Assembly (NCBI GenBank): GCA_913056345.1
Contig: CAJXMH010000012.1
Span: 1 to 64,000 of the forward strand
Source: an uncultured Flavobacteriales bacterium
GTDB lineage: Bacteria > Bacteroidota > Bacteroidia > Flavobacteriales_E > Vicingaceae
DNA length: 64,000 nucleotides
Reading direction: 5' to 3'
Every line of letters begins with the position of its first letter. Positions within the stretch are counted from its first letter, which is position 1. Under the pieces are notes generated by a model. It had not been told where the DNA came from and ran no database searches. It saw only the letters and a list, made by a program, of their open reading frames with translations. Shown one piece after another: positions 55,489 through 64,000 of the stretch. The translations under genes were made by a program, and so were the position numbers.

Positions 55489-57562
55489 ATTTAATGCCAC
55501 TGATAGTAATCTTGAAATTGTCGAGCTCGCAGTGCTTCTTATCCTTGTTCCATAAAAAGACCGTCAGTTCTTTGGCTTTTTTAATTTCTGAGTGCTTAAC
55601 CACTACTTGGTGATTGACAGACCACCAATTTGAGTACGATTTCAGCTGCTTATTTACATCCAAGCCAATCCATTTTACAGCGCCTTCTGGCTTATCAAAA
55701 CTTGCAACTATCAAGGCTTCAGTTGGTTCTTCGACATAAAGGTCTAGCTTGAATTCTAGTAAGTAAGTAGAGTAAGATCCTAGCTTTAAGGTGTCAACCG
55801 GAATCTTTAAGGTAGCGGAATATTCGTAGACTTTATTTACGGTTTTCCTTGAGGATTCCGTACTTTTTAAATCGGCTTCATTAAGCTGCCAGCCGTCAAC
55901 GTTTTCTTCAAAGCTATGAAGGGAGTAGAACAAAGTGTCACTTTCACTTGGGTCTAGCAGCAAGCGTTCAATTGGGTAAATGGTCATCTGTGGGTCTTCA
56001 TTCCTAAAAATGGCCTTTTCGTCAGTTAAAGTTTGAACGTAAAAAGGCAATTCACTTTCAATTAAAAAAGAAAGTGATCTACCAAACCAGGTGGTGAGGA
56101 TGTATTTTTCCCTCTCGGGCTTTAGTGTGTCAGGGTCAAAGTCATTATAAGCTAGAAATTGGGTGCTTTGAGCTTCAAAGCCAGTGTAATAGTTTCCAAT
56201 TCTCGCTTGGACGGGATTGGTGATTACATATTTTGGTTCTTTTTCGTCAATCAATTGCTCATAGATCATGGAGCGCAGTTCAGGGTATTTTGACTTTTGT
56301 TGTTTCACAACCTGCTTTGCAGAAAGTGCCAATAAGCTTGTTATAAACAATGCTTTAAGGAGGTTTTTTAGATTAGTTGTTGCTTTTTCTTGAAGTATTA
56401 AATAGACTATCAGAATACTGAAACTTCCAAGGTAAGCCCACCAAAAAGAGCGTCCACCTAAATAAAATGTAAGAAGCAAAACGCCAATGTAAACGATGAA
56501 ATGGTACCATTTAAGGGCTTCTTTCTGGGTTAAAAGCCCTCCGATATATAAAGCAGCAGCAATCGCAACCATTGGAATAACAAATAAGTAATGCCTTATG
56601 TCTAAACACATGGGATTGTAGGCTTTCAGCGAAATGCTCATGAAACAGGCAGAGAGTAGCAAGGTAATGGCACTAAGGCTGAAAAACTGCAAGGGTTTCT
56701 CAAACTTGAACCAACTACTTTTGATGGAGAAAAAATAGGGTGCTAGGAGTAAGAAAGGAAAAAGTAAACCTTCTCTATAGCTCATACCCCAAAAGCCACT
56801 GCTTAGCCTTTTTACTAAGATTTTCAAGGATTGGCTGCCGTAGCTGCATCGATTCAGGTAGCTATTAGTTTCTAGTGCTTTAAAACGGATAAAAGCATCA
56901 TCAAAAAAGAAAAAGCAAGCACCAAAATAAAGTAATAGCAATGAAAGTCCTGTTCCAAGTGCATATAACCAGAATTTCTGGTTGCGTTTTAGTCTTAAGT
57001 CATTGATTAAAATAAACAAAAGCCAAGGTAAAAGAAGCAAAATGGTTCCCTTACTATTAAAGCCTATAAAGAGGGCAAAGGCTAATAAAAAGCCATTTTG
57101 TTTATGGTTAGAGCTTTGTGAAAAGTACTGACGGTAAGCTGCGAGATAAGCAAAACATGCCCCCATAGTTACGGCCAAGTCTGGCATTAATTTATCGCTG
57201 TAGAATAAGAACCATTCTGAACCCAAAGTCAAGGCTAGTCCAATGGCAAGTGTAATTGGTGAATGGGTTTTTAAAAGTTGGTAAACTACCCATAAACAGC
57301 TAGCTGAAAATAACATACTTGGCAGGGAGGAAGCTAGATCTTGAATACCCAATAAGGAATAACTAAGGGCAGTAAAAGCCAATAAAACTAGCCGAAAAGA
57401 AAAGTGGTCGTTTTGATTGAATTGCCCTTCATTGAGCTCTTTAGCTAAATGGGCATAGTGCATATCATCAAAACCAAAATGTCCTGAATAGCCCACAATA
57501 TGAGCCAAAGCAAGTAAGGCTAGGGCTGCCATGAAAAGGAATAGAGAAGCATTTTTTCTCAT
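55487..57562 (-). CDS. Glycosyltransferase family 39-like membrane protein
   Basis: A 691-aa protein. Residues about 5-420 contain about 11 hydrophobic segments. The first periplasmic loop has GHFGFDDMHYAHLAKEL (about 28-44), with the acidic motif of GT-C/ArnT-like enzymes that move sugars from lipid carriers. SEWFLFYSDKLMPDLAVTMGACFA is the following family-like loop. The C-terminal 270 residues are soluble and beta-rich. The acceptor is unknown. It is transcribed alone, ending at the ribosomal operon terminator. Confidence 0.75.
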   Translation of the reverse strand: MRKNASLFLFMAALALLALAHIVGYSGHFGFDDMHYAHLAKELNEGQFNQNDHFSFRLVLLAFTALSYSLLGIQDLASSLPSMLFSASCLWVVYQLLKTHSPITLAIGLALTLGSEWFLFYSDKLMPDLAVTMGACFAYLAAYRQYFSQSSNHKQNGFLLAFALFIGFNSKGTILLLLPWLLFILINDLRLKRNQKFWLYALGTGLSLLLLYFGACFFFFDDAFIRFKALETNSYLNRCSYGSQSLKILVKRLSSGFWGMSYREGLLFPFLLLAPYFFSIKSSWFKFEKPLQFFSLSAITLLLSACFMSISLKAYNPMCLDIRHYLFVIPMVAIAAALYIGGLLTQKEALKWYHFIVYIGVLLLTFYLGGRSFWWAYLGSFSILIVYLILQEKATTNLKNLLKALFITSLLALSAKQVVKQQKSKYPELRSMIYEQLIDEKEPKYVITNPVQARIGNYYTGFEAQSTQFLAYNDFDPDTLKPEREKYILTTWFGRSLSFLIESELPFYVQTLTDEKAIFRNEDPQMTIYPIERLLLDPSESDTLFYSLHSFEENVDGWQLNEADLKSTESSRKTVNKVYEYSATLKIPVDTLKLGSYSTYLLEFKLDLYVEEPTEALIVASFDKPEGAVKWIGLDVNKQLKSYSNWWSVNHQVVVKHSEIKKAKELTVFLWNKDKKHCELDNFKITISGIK

Positions 57563-57602
57563 GCCGTCGAATTAGCTACAATTTTACAAAAAAGAAAAGA
57601 AG

Positions 57603-58841
57603 CTATTCGTAACGCAAAGATTCGATCGGATCTAATTTAGCTGCCTTGTAGGCAGGGTAAATACCTGAGATCAGTCCAACGAACACGCACAGACTGATAC
57701 CAAGAAGCATCCAATCCCACGGAATAATAAAACCACTGCCAACAAATTGTGCTACGAGATTGCCGATTAATATACCGAGCACTATCCCTAGCAAACCGCC
57801 TAATTGACAGATTACGACAGCTTCGATCAAAAACTGATTCCGAATTGTAGCTGCTGCTGCTCCAATGGCTTTTCTTATTCCAATTTCTCTGGTTCTTTCC
57901 GTTACGGAAACGAGCATAATGTTCATAAGTCCAATAGCTGCTCCAAGCAGGGTTATAATGCCAATCACTGTTGCAGAAAGCGTGACTTTGCTTAAGTTCT
58001 CTATTAAGAGTTGAGAGATGTTGTCACTCCTGCTAATTTCAAAGCTGGCTTCTTCCCCTGCTCGATCTCCTCTTACGATTCTGAATAAGCCCATCGCTTC
58101 ACCTGTAGCAGGATCAAGGTCCTCAGGGTTAGTCGTCATGACATTAATCAAGAAGTTAGGTTCGGTAGCAGCAAAATATTGCCGTGCATTGGTTAAGGGA
58201 ATAAAAGCGTTCTTATCAGCGCTAAAGCCGATACTGCTTCCTTTCTCTTCAAGCACTCCTATTACCCTGTATTTGCCGCTTCCAATAGAAATTATTTGAT
58301 CAATTGGGTTAGTAGATGGAAACAATTCTTTTTTAATGCTACTGCCAATGATCACTCCATGCGTTCCGTAGCGTATGTCGTGCGGAGAGAAGTTTCTTCC
58401 TTGGGCTAATTTATAACCATTAGTTAGAAGATAGTTTTCATCGACTCCAAATACAAAAATATTGGGCTTTGTTTTTTGTGATTGGAATTTAAGAGTCGCA
58501 AATGCAGTAGCTCTCATAGAGACTGAGACCGTTGCAGGGAAATCAAACCGTTCTTTAAAAGCTATTGCCTCATCATAACTTACCCTTTCGTATACTTTCG
58601 CTTTCTTGCCTCCTCGACCGGCTCTAATGCCTGAGCCATAGTTTCTTATTGCTAAAGTGTTGGAGCCCATGCTGCTAAAATTGTCTGTAATGGATGATTC
58701 CATTGCGTCTATAGAAGTAAGGATGCCAACCAAAGCCGTAATGCCAACTGCTATGATCATGATGGTTAAGATTGTCCGAAGCAATTGTGCCTTGATTGAC
58801 TTAATAGCTTCCCTTATGTTTTCTTTAAGCAATTTAAACAT
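57603..58841 (-). CDS. ABC transporter permease, MacB/FtsX type
   Basis: A 412-aa protein with one N-terminal transmembrane helix ([19 protein letters not shown]), a periplasmic MacB-like domain of about 230 aa, and three C-terminal helices with the [24 protein letters not shown] and DPIESLRYE motifs of this permease group. Such proteins work in efflux or mechanotransmission with a separate ATPase, which is not adjacent. It is the last - strand gene before the aconitase gene. Confidence 0.9.
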   Translation of the reverse strand: MFKLLKENIREAIKSIKAQLLRTILTIMIIAVGITALVGILTSIDAMESSITDNFSSMGSNTLAIRNYGSGIRAGRGGKKAKVYERVSYDEAIAFKERFDFPATVSVSMRATAFATLKFQSQKTKPNIFVFGVDENYLLTNGYKLAQGRNFSPHDIRYGTHGVIIGSSIKKELFPSTNPIDQIISIGSGKYRVIGVLEEKGSSIGFSADKNAFIPLTNARQYFAATEPNFLINVMTTNPEDLDPATGEAMGLFRIVRGDRAGEEASFEISRSDNISQLLIENLSKVTLSATVIGIITLLGAAIGLMNIMLVSVTERTREIGIRKAIGAAAATIRNQFLIEAVVICQLGGLLGIVLGILIGNLVAQFVGSGFIIPWDWMLLGISLCVFVGLISGIYPAYKAAKLDPIESLRYE

Positions 58842-58961
58842 ATTGCAAGGTTAAGCATAAGCGCGCATAAGGCATATCAAGTATGGGATGAGCGGTTTAT
58901 TTTTCGCTTCAAAATGGTTAATTTTGCTACCCACTTAATAAATAAACAAACCAATATTCCT

Positions 58962-61223
58962 ATGGCTTTTGACATTGATATGATAAAAGGGGTTTATGAT
59001 AAAATGCCCGAAAGAGTTAAGGCTGCAAGAGAGATCTTGAAACGTCCTTTAACCCTAACTGAAAAAATTCTATATTCTCACCTGGACCAAGGTAATCCCA
59101 CCGAAGAGTACGAACGGAAAAAATCTTATGTAGACTTTAAACCTGATCGAGTAGCGATGCAAGATGCTACTGCACAAATGGCTTTGTTGCAGTTTATGCA
59201 AGCCGGAAAAGACAAAGTTGCTGTGCCTTCTACTGCTCATGCCGATCACTTAATACTGGCTAAAAATGGAGCAGATAAGGACCTTCAAGATTCTTTGAAT
59301 AAGAATAATGAAGTCTTTAACTTTTTAAGTTCTGTTTGCAATAAATATGGAATCGGTTTTTGGAAGCCTGGTGCTGGTATTATTCACCAAGTTGTATTGG
59401 AGAATTACGCATTCCCAGGTGGAATGATGATCGGTACTGATTCCCATACCGTAAATGCGGGTGGACTAGGAATGGTTGCTGTAGGTGTTGGTGGAGCAGA
59501 CGCTGTGGATGTAATGGCAGGAATGCCATGGGAACTTAAGTTTCCTAAGCTCATTGGCGTTAAGCTCACTGGTAAATTAAACGGATGGACTTCACCTAAG
59601 GATGTAATTTTAAAAGTTGCTGGAATTTTAACCGTAAAAGGCGGAACCGGAGCTATTGTAGAATATTTTGGTGAAGGGGCCAAAAACCTTTCGTGTACAG
59701 GTAAAGGAACCATTTGTAACATGGGAGCTGAAATTGGAGCAACCACTTCTACATTCGGTTATGATGATTCCATGAGAAGGTATCTAAGAGCTACAGGAAG
59801 AGCAGATGTGGTGGAAATGGCTGACGAAGTAGCAGAGCATTTAACTGGTGATGATGAGGTATATGCCAATCCAGAGCAATACTTTGATGAAGTAATCGAA
59901 ATTGATCTTGATACGTTAAGTCCACATTTAAATGGACCCTTTACCCCCGATCTAGCCACCCCTGTTGCTGAAATGGCTGAAAAAGCTAAAGCCAATGATT
60001 GGCCAACAGAAATCGAATGGGCTCTGATCGGTTCTTGCACCAATTCTTCTTACGAGGATTTGACGCGTGCAGCTTCTATTGTGGATGATGCCTTTGCTCA
60101 AGGAGTAAAACCCAAATCAATTTTGGGAATTAATCCTGGTTCTGAACAAGTGCGCTTTACAGCAGAAAGAGACGGTTTGATGGATACCTTCAAGAAATTC
60201 GAAACCGTTAAGATCTTTACCAATGCTTGTGGTCCCTGCATCGGTCAATGGGATCGTGAGGGTGCTGAGAAAGAAGAAAAGAACTCAATTGTTCATTCTT
60301 TCAATCGAAATTTTGCCAAAAGGGCAGACGGAAATCCAAACACACACGCTTTTGTAACTTCACCTGAAATGGTAGCTGCTATTGCTATTAGTGGAAGATT
60401 AGACTTTAACCCGATTACGGATAAATTAACCAACGAGAAAGGAGAAGAGGTGTTGTTGAAAGAACCTACAGGAATGGAATTACCTGATAAAGGTTTTGCG
60501 GTTGAGGATAACGGTTATCAAGCTCCTGCAGAAGATGGCAGTAATGTATCAGTAGATGTAGCTCCTGATTCAGATCGTCTACAATTACTTACACCATTTG
60601 AGCCATGGAATGGAGAAAATATAACAGGCATGAAGCTGCTGATCAAGGCTTTTGGCAAGTGTACCACCGACCATATTTCTATGGCTGGTCCTTGGTTGCG
60701 TTACCGTGGGCATTTGGATAACATTTCAGACAATTGTCTGATTGGCGCAGTTAACGCTTTCAATAAGGAAACCAACAAAGTTGTTAATCAATTGACTGGT
60801 GAAGAAAGTGAAGTGCCTGCTGCAGCACGCGATTATAAAAAGAATGGAGTACCTACCATCGTAGTGGGTGATCACAATTACGGTGAAGGTTCCTCTCGAG
60901 AGCATGCTGCCATGGAACCAAGACATTTGGGTGTAAAAGCGGTAATTGTTAAATCTTTTGCACGTATTCACGAAACGAACTTGAAAAAGCAAGGAATGCT
61001 TGGTTTAACCTTCGCTAATGAAGCTGACTATGACAAGATCAAAGAGGATGATACCTTTAATTTCTTGGATCTAGACCAGTTTGCGCCTGACAAGCAATTA
61101 ACCCTTGAGATTGTCCATCAAGATGGTTCAAAAGAGGAGATCAAATTGAACCATACATACAATGCACAGCAAATTGGATGGTTTAGAGCAGGTTCTGCAC
61201 TTAACATGATTAGGAAACAGTAA
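58962..61223 (+). CDS. acn: Aconitate hydratase
   Basis: A 753-aa iron-sulfur enzyme that converts citrate to isocitrate in the TCA cycle. The [4Fe-4S] cysteines are seen in [11 protein letters not shown] and [42 protein letters not shown] and the C-terminal [17 protein letters not shown] swivel motif are typical of the mitochondrial-type family. I chose the ATG at 58962 ([10 protein letters not shown]) because the 16 codons upstream look non-conserved; the frame is open from 58914. A terminator follows. Confidence 0.93.
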   Translation: MAFDIDMIKGVYDKMPERVKAAREILKRPLTLTEKILYSHLDQGNPTEEYERKKSYVDFKPDRVAMQDATAQMALLQFMQAGKDKVAVPSTAHADHLILAKNGADKDLQDSLNKNNEVFNFLSSVCNKYGIGFWKPGAGIIHQVVLENYAFPGGMMIGTDSHTVNAGGLGMVAVGVGGADAVDVMAGMPWELKFPKLIGVKLTGKLNGWTSPKDVILKVAGILTVKGGTGAIVEYFGEGAKNLSCTGKGTICNMGAEIGATTSTFGYDDSMRRYLRATGRADVVEMADEVAEHLTGDDEVYANPEQYFDEVIEIDLDTLSPHLNGPFTPDLATPVAEMAEKAKANDWPTEIEWALIGSCTNSSYEDLTRAASIVDDAFAQGVKPKSILGINPGSEQVRFTAERDGLMDTFKKFETVKIFTNACGPCIGQWDREGAEKEEKNSIVHSFNRNFAKRADGNPNTHAFVTSPEMVAAIAISGRLDFNPITDKLTNEKGEEVLLKEPTGMELPDKGFAVEDNGYQAPAEDGSNVSVDVAPDSDRLQLLTPFEPWNGENITGMKLLIKAFGKCTTDHISMAGPWLRYRGHLDNISDNCLIGAVNAFNKETNKVVNQLTGEESEVPAAARDYKKNGVPTIVVGDHNYGEGSSREHAAMEPRHLGVKAVIVKSFARIHETNLKKQGMLGLTFANEADYDKIKEDDTFNFLDLDQFAPDKQLTLEIVHQDGSKEEIKLNHTYNAQQIGWFRAGSALNMIRKQ

Positions 61224-61245
61224 TTAGATAACATTATAATTCCCC

Positions 61246-61277
61246 AAAACCCTGAGCTTTTCGGCTCAGGGTTTTTT
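61246..61277 (+). terminator. Terminator after the aconitase gene
   Basis: AAAACCCTGAGC, short loop, GCTCAGGGTTTTTT: a near-perfect 12-bp stem followed by T residues, about 20 bp past the stop. Confidence 0.9.
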
Positions 61278-61349
61278 GTTGGTTTCTAGCTTTAGATAAT
61301 TATTAATAATTTCGGAACAATCTTTGGTTTAAGCTGAAAAAATAAAAAC

Positions 61350-62597
61350 ATGAAAAAGATCAATTTACTCATTGCAACCACGTTTGCATTTCTAAGTTAC
61401 ACCTCTGCTCAAGAGTCTAATAATTTAGTAGAAAATCCAAGTTTTGAAGAGGTAGCAAAAAAAATAAAAGAAGCAGGACAGATTGGTTATGCGGCTCCTT
61501 GGAGCTCTGCCACTATGAATCCGGTAGATCTATATTCCGCTGATGCCAAGAATGATGAATTTGGAGTGCCTGAAAATAAATACGGTAAAGAAAAGGCCCG
61601 AACGGGAAGTAATTATGTTGGCGTATCTTTTTATGGCTATAGAGGCAGAAGAGCAAGAACTTACCTACAGACTAAACTAAAAAAGCCATTAGAGGCAGGG
61701 AAGTCTTATTGTGTGAAGTTTTTTGTAAGCATGTCAGATATGTCAAAATTCGCATCAAATAATATTTCTGCTCACCTTAGCAAGGAAGAGATAAACGAAA
61801 TGAATGAAGCCAACTTAAAACTAGAGCCACACGTGCAGAGCATTACCAATAAAATTTATGAGCAGCAATTTTTATGGAAGCCTGTGTGCACAACTTATGA
61901 AGCTGATGGGGGTGAGCAGTTTCTAGTTATCGGAAACTTCAAGTCTGATGAAGAAACCCTCACAGAAAAGATCAGGCTATCTAGAGAATTTTCAGGCCGT
62001 CAGATCTATGATGCCTATTATTTTATTGATGATGTATCAGTTATCGATACAGAAAAGCAGCAAGAGGATTGCATGTGCGACGAAATCGCAGGTGGTCAAA
62101 TGGAAGTAGAGTACAAGAGCTTCGGTTCAACACCTGATAAAAGTGCAAACAAGAAAACCTTGTACAATTCTGATGGAACGGTTGGCAAGGAAAAAGAAGG
62201 AGAAGGGGCAGAAGAGACAGCTCAAGGGGAGGTTGCTTCTAAGCCTGAATCGGGAAAAAAGTCAGAGGCAGCTAAACCATTTAGCGTAGCTACAACATCC
62301 ATTTTCTTTGATAGTAAGAAGTCAGATCCCAAATCCGCTGAAATGAAGAAGCTAGAAAAGGTTGCGGATGTTTTATCAAAAAATGCTGCCACTAAGATCG
62401 TGGTGATTGGTCATTATGATGAAAGTGAATCGGAGGTCAGTTTTTTAGGAAAGAGAAGAGCACTTGCTGTTAGGAAGGCACTTGAGGCACTCGGGATTGC
62501 AGAAGCAAGAATGAAACTTGAGAGTGATGAAACCGGAAATCCACATCCGTCTGGCCAAACAGATAAAAACCAAAGAGTTACTTTCAAGATTCAGTAG
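61350..62597 (+). CDS. OmpA-family outer-membrane/periplasmic protein with a CBM-like N-terminal domain
   Basis: A 415-aa exported protein. After the signal peptide (ends TSAQ, residue about 20), residues 25-235 form a beta-sandwich domain: NLVENPSFEEV, YVGVSFYGYRG, GKSYCVKFFVSMSD, YYFIDDVSVI. This is like the galactose-binding folds of other Bacteroidota envelope proteins. A Glu/Lys-rich linker (about 275-310) follows. The last 105 residues are an OmpA-like peptidoglycan-binding domain (SIFFDSKKSDPKSAEMKKLEKVADVL, VIGHYDES, KRRALAVRKAL, NQRVTFKI). The usual Asp of HTD is preceded by Tyr here. It precedes a related gene by 3 bp. Confidence 0.85.
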   Translation: MKKINLLIATTFAFLSYTSAQESNNLVENPSFEEVAKKIKEAGQIGYAAPWSSATMNPVDLYSADAKNDEFGVPENKYGKEKARTGSNYVGVSFYGYRGRRARTYLQTKLKKPLEAGKSYCVKFFVSMSDMSKFASNNISAHLSKEEINEMNEANLKLEPHVQSITNKIYEQQFLWKPVCTTYEADGGEQFLVIGNFKSDEETLTEKIRLSREFSGRQIYDAYYFIDDVSVIDTEKQQEDCMCDEIAGGQMEVEYKSFGSTPDKSANKKTLYNSDGTVGKEKEGEGAEETAQGEVASKPESGKKSEAAKPFSVATTSIFFDSKKSDPKSAEMKKLEKVADVLSKNAATKIVVIGHYDESESEVSFLGKRRALAVRKALEALGIAEARMKLESDETGNPHPSGQTDKNQRVTFKIQ

Positions 62598-62600
62598 GTC

Positions 62601-63620
62601 TTGAATAAACTTGCCCTCTTACTAATCAGTTTAATTGGGCTGAGTTTAGGCGCTCAAAATCTTGTTCCAAATGGAGGGTTTGAGTCATACCTTAATTGCC
62701 CGGACGGGCTCAAACAACTAGAATTAGCTGAGCCATGGAGGCAGGCCAATGCAGGTTCTCCTGAATTCTTTCACGAATGTGGCTTTAAAGCACCTGTTGA
62801 GCCATTTTCGGGTTTGGGTATGGCAGGTGCCATTTTCTTCGATAATTCAAGGAGTGGAGTAGAATATTTGCAGCTAGAGCTTTTAGATAGCCTTCAAGCA
62901 GGAGTAGATTATTGTTTGAGTTTTCATCTTTTAGCCGATGAACGAAATGCTGTAATGATCGATAGAATAGGAATGCACTTGGCGCGAAAAGCACTGAAAA
63001 CGCCAAATTGGGAGCCCTTTATTGTATTTCCGCAGTTATACACTAAAAAAGTTATTTCAGATACTGAAATGTGGTCCAAGGTAGCGGGGGAGTTCCGAGC
63101 AAGGGGTGGTGAACGCTTTCTGACAATCGGAAACTTCGTAGAGTCTTGGTATGTTGAAGAACATGTTAACTCACAGGGCAGACAGCGATTTAGTTATTAC
63201 TATGTTGATGAAGTAGCAGTTTGGCCTAAAAAGCTAGCTTGTTCCAATCCTCCTTTGTCAAAAGTTGATGATCAAAATGCCGAAAAAATTCCCAACAAAC
63301 ACTTAGTATTATTTGATCAGGATCAGGCTTTCATAAATGAAGAGGAAATGAAGAAGCTGAATGGTTTTCTTGAAAAAGTAAAAAAGAACAAACCAAAGCA
63401 ATTAAAGCTGATCGGGCATACTGATTCTGATGCTGATATTCTTTATAATATTGAATTATCAAAGAGAAGGGTAGAGGCGGTAGACAAGGTTTTAAAGCGT
63501 AAATTAGGGGTTTCGACCTATTTACTTTGGGAAGGGGAGACAAAACCTGTTAATCGAAATGATGGCGATGTAGAGAAAGCACTAAATAGGAGGGTTGAAA
63601 TTATTTTAATAGAAGAATGA
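62601..63620 (+). CDS. OmpA-family protein, paralogue of the preceding gene
   Basis: A 339-aa exported protein with the same plan as its neighbour: signal peptide (MNKLALLLISLIGLSLGAQ), a sandwich domain that begins NLVPNGGFESYLNCPDG and ends YYYVDEVAVWP, and a C-terminal OmpA domain (LKLIGHTDSDADILYN, LSKRRVEAVDKVL, LNRRVEIILIE). The start is a TTG at 62601; only this codon includes the signal peptide. The linker is shorter than in the first gene. It overlaps the next gene by 4 bp (ATGA). Confidence 0.85.
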   Translation: MNKLALLLISLIGLSLGAQNLVPNGGFESYLNCPDGLKQLELAEPWRQANAGSPEFFHECGFKAPVEPFSGLGMAGAIFFDNSRSGVEYLQLELLDSLQAGVDYCLSFHLLADERNAVMIDRIGMHLARKALKTPNWEPFIVFPQLYTKKVISDTEMWSKVAGEFRARGGERFLTIGNFVESWYVEEHVNSQGRQRFSYYYVDEVAVWPKKLACSNPPLSKVDDQNAEKIPNKHLVLFDQDQAFINEEEMKKLNGFLEKVKKNKPKQLKLIGHTDSDADILYNIELSKRRVEAVDKVLKRKLGVSTYLLWEGETKPVNRNDGDVEKALNRRVEIILIEE

Positions 63621-64000
63621 AAAAACTTAGGGTTCTCTTTTTCTTTAGTTTGTTTTTTTCTGTTCAGCTAAGCGCTCAAACCATTGACTTAAAAACTGCT
63701 GAGCAGCAGCTAGACTTGCAATTAAGTCAATACCGGAGTCAGAATCAATTGCCAGATATTACCTTGTCAGAGAAACTCAATGCAGTGGCATTCGAACAAG
63801 CAGAGTATATTTTAGATCTTGGTAGACTGACTCACACTCAAGAAAAAGAAGAAAAGGAATCCTTAGCCGATCGATTAAGTTTTTTTGAGGCCCCTTTTGC
63901 AGATGCGGGAGAACTAATACTTGATATTAAGGTTGGCTCAAAATATGACCTAAGTCCTGATGGCACCGCAGTTGAGGTAAAAAGCGAAACATCGCTGATC
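63617..64000 (+). CDS. Secreted protein, N-terminal part, possible CAP (SCP) domain
   Basis: The frame starts with ATG at 63617, overlapping the previous stop (ATGA), and runs open to the window edge (128 codons). A signal peptide (KLRVLFFFSLFFSVQLSAQ) is followed by DLKTAEQQLDLQLSQYRSQ, then LNAVAFEQAEYILDLGRLTHTQ and LADRLSFFEAPFADAGELIL. The spacing of the His in LTHTQ and the later GEL resembles the CAP/SCP fold of secreted proteins, but a full domain cannot be seen. Co-transcription with the two OmpA genes is likely. Confidence 0.65.
   Translation, partial: MKKLRVLFFFSLFFSVQLSAQTIDLKTAEQQLDLQLSQYRSQNQLPDITLSEKLNAVAFEQAEYILDLGRLTHTQEKEEKESLADRLSFFEAPFADAGELILDIKVGSKYDLSPDGTAVEVKSETSLI

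Overview
The window is a gene-dense chromosomal segment of a Bacteroidota bacterium, most likely a member of the Flavobacteriales. The evidence: two secreted proteins carry type IX secretion sorting domains (a gliding-motility-type CHU_C end at about 2520-2800 and a type A tail at 24545). Promoters fit the Bacteroidota TAnnTTTG -7 element. Shine-Dalgarno sites are nearly absent. Gene neighbourhoods such as rsfS-ftsH-DUF2007-cdsA-psd and rpsF-rpsR-rplI, and family-restricted proteins (DUF6503, DUF3822, DUF6272/SiaB), point the same way. Base composition is moderately AT-rich. I found no rRNA, tRNA, CRISPR array, transposase or integrase.

Layout. 1-7041: a repeat-rich Kelch/CHU_C surface protein converges on a two-gene operon made of an unusual carboxypeptidase-regulatory-domain/S9 oligopeptidase fusion and a DUF6503 lipoprotein. 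7042-7555: non-coding DNA with a duplicated palindromic repeat. 7556-13866: a fatty-acid beta-oxidation operon, marR-fadN-fadA-fadE, interrupted by a four-helix-bundle (IVP/S23-type) gene flanked by inverted repeats. Two palindromic MarR-type operators lie upstream, next to a possible small RNA. 14246-22113: a GT-C-like membrane protein, a long-chain acyl-CoA ligase, a cupin, a SiaB/SiaC kinase-phosphoprotein pair, a YtcJ-like amidohydrolase lipoprotein and a polytopic membrane protein. 22231-26606: purL, then a small accessory island holding a type A sorting-domain protein, a diverged second copy of the purL 3' end, and a RelE-type toxin-antitoxin pair.

26731-32027: radC, a polysaccharide deacetylase, then upp, a membrane protein, a yjjG-like phosphatase, DAHP synthase/chorismate mutase and a small monooxygenase-fold protein, all on the + strand. 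32087-36409: the psd/cdsA/DUF2007/ftsH/rsfS operon on the - strand. 36493-43687: birA, the pyrE operon back to back with a NUDIX gene, an SPFH protein, and an operon from a pilin-like protein through DUF3822, rsmD and coaD to a thioredoxin-fold protein that has lost its CxxC. 43802-48732: RecD-like helicase, tpx, an alpha/beta hydrolase and monomeric isocitrate dehydrogenase. 48733-49268: non-coding repeats. 49269-55437: M16 peptidase, dnaX and the S6-S18-L9 ribosomal operon. 55487-64000: a GT39-like protein, a MacB/FtsX-like permease, aconitase, and a cluster of two OmpA-type envelope proteins plus a truncated secreted protein.

Most genes are ordinary housekeeping genes. The most informative oddities are the diverged purL 3' end across a small island, the inverted-repeat-flanked gene in the fad operon, the apparent small RNA at the MarR operators, the S9 peptidase fusion, the unaccompanied SiaB/SiaC pair, the cysteine-free TlpA-like protein, and the pyrE/NUDIX start codons only 2 bp apart. 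I saw no clear new defence or mobile system. The purL island is the best candidate for an undescribed small integrating unit.
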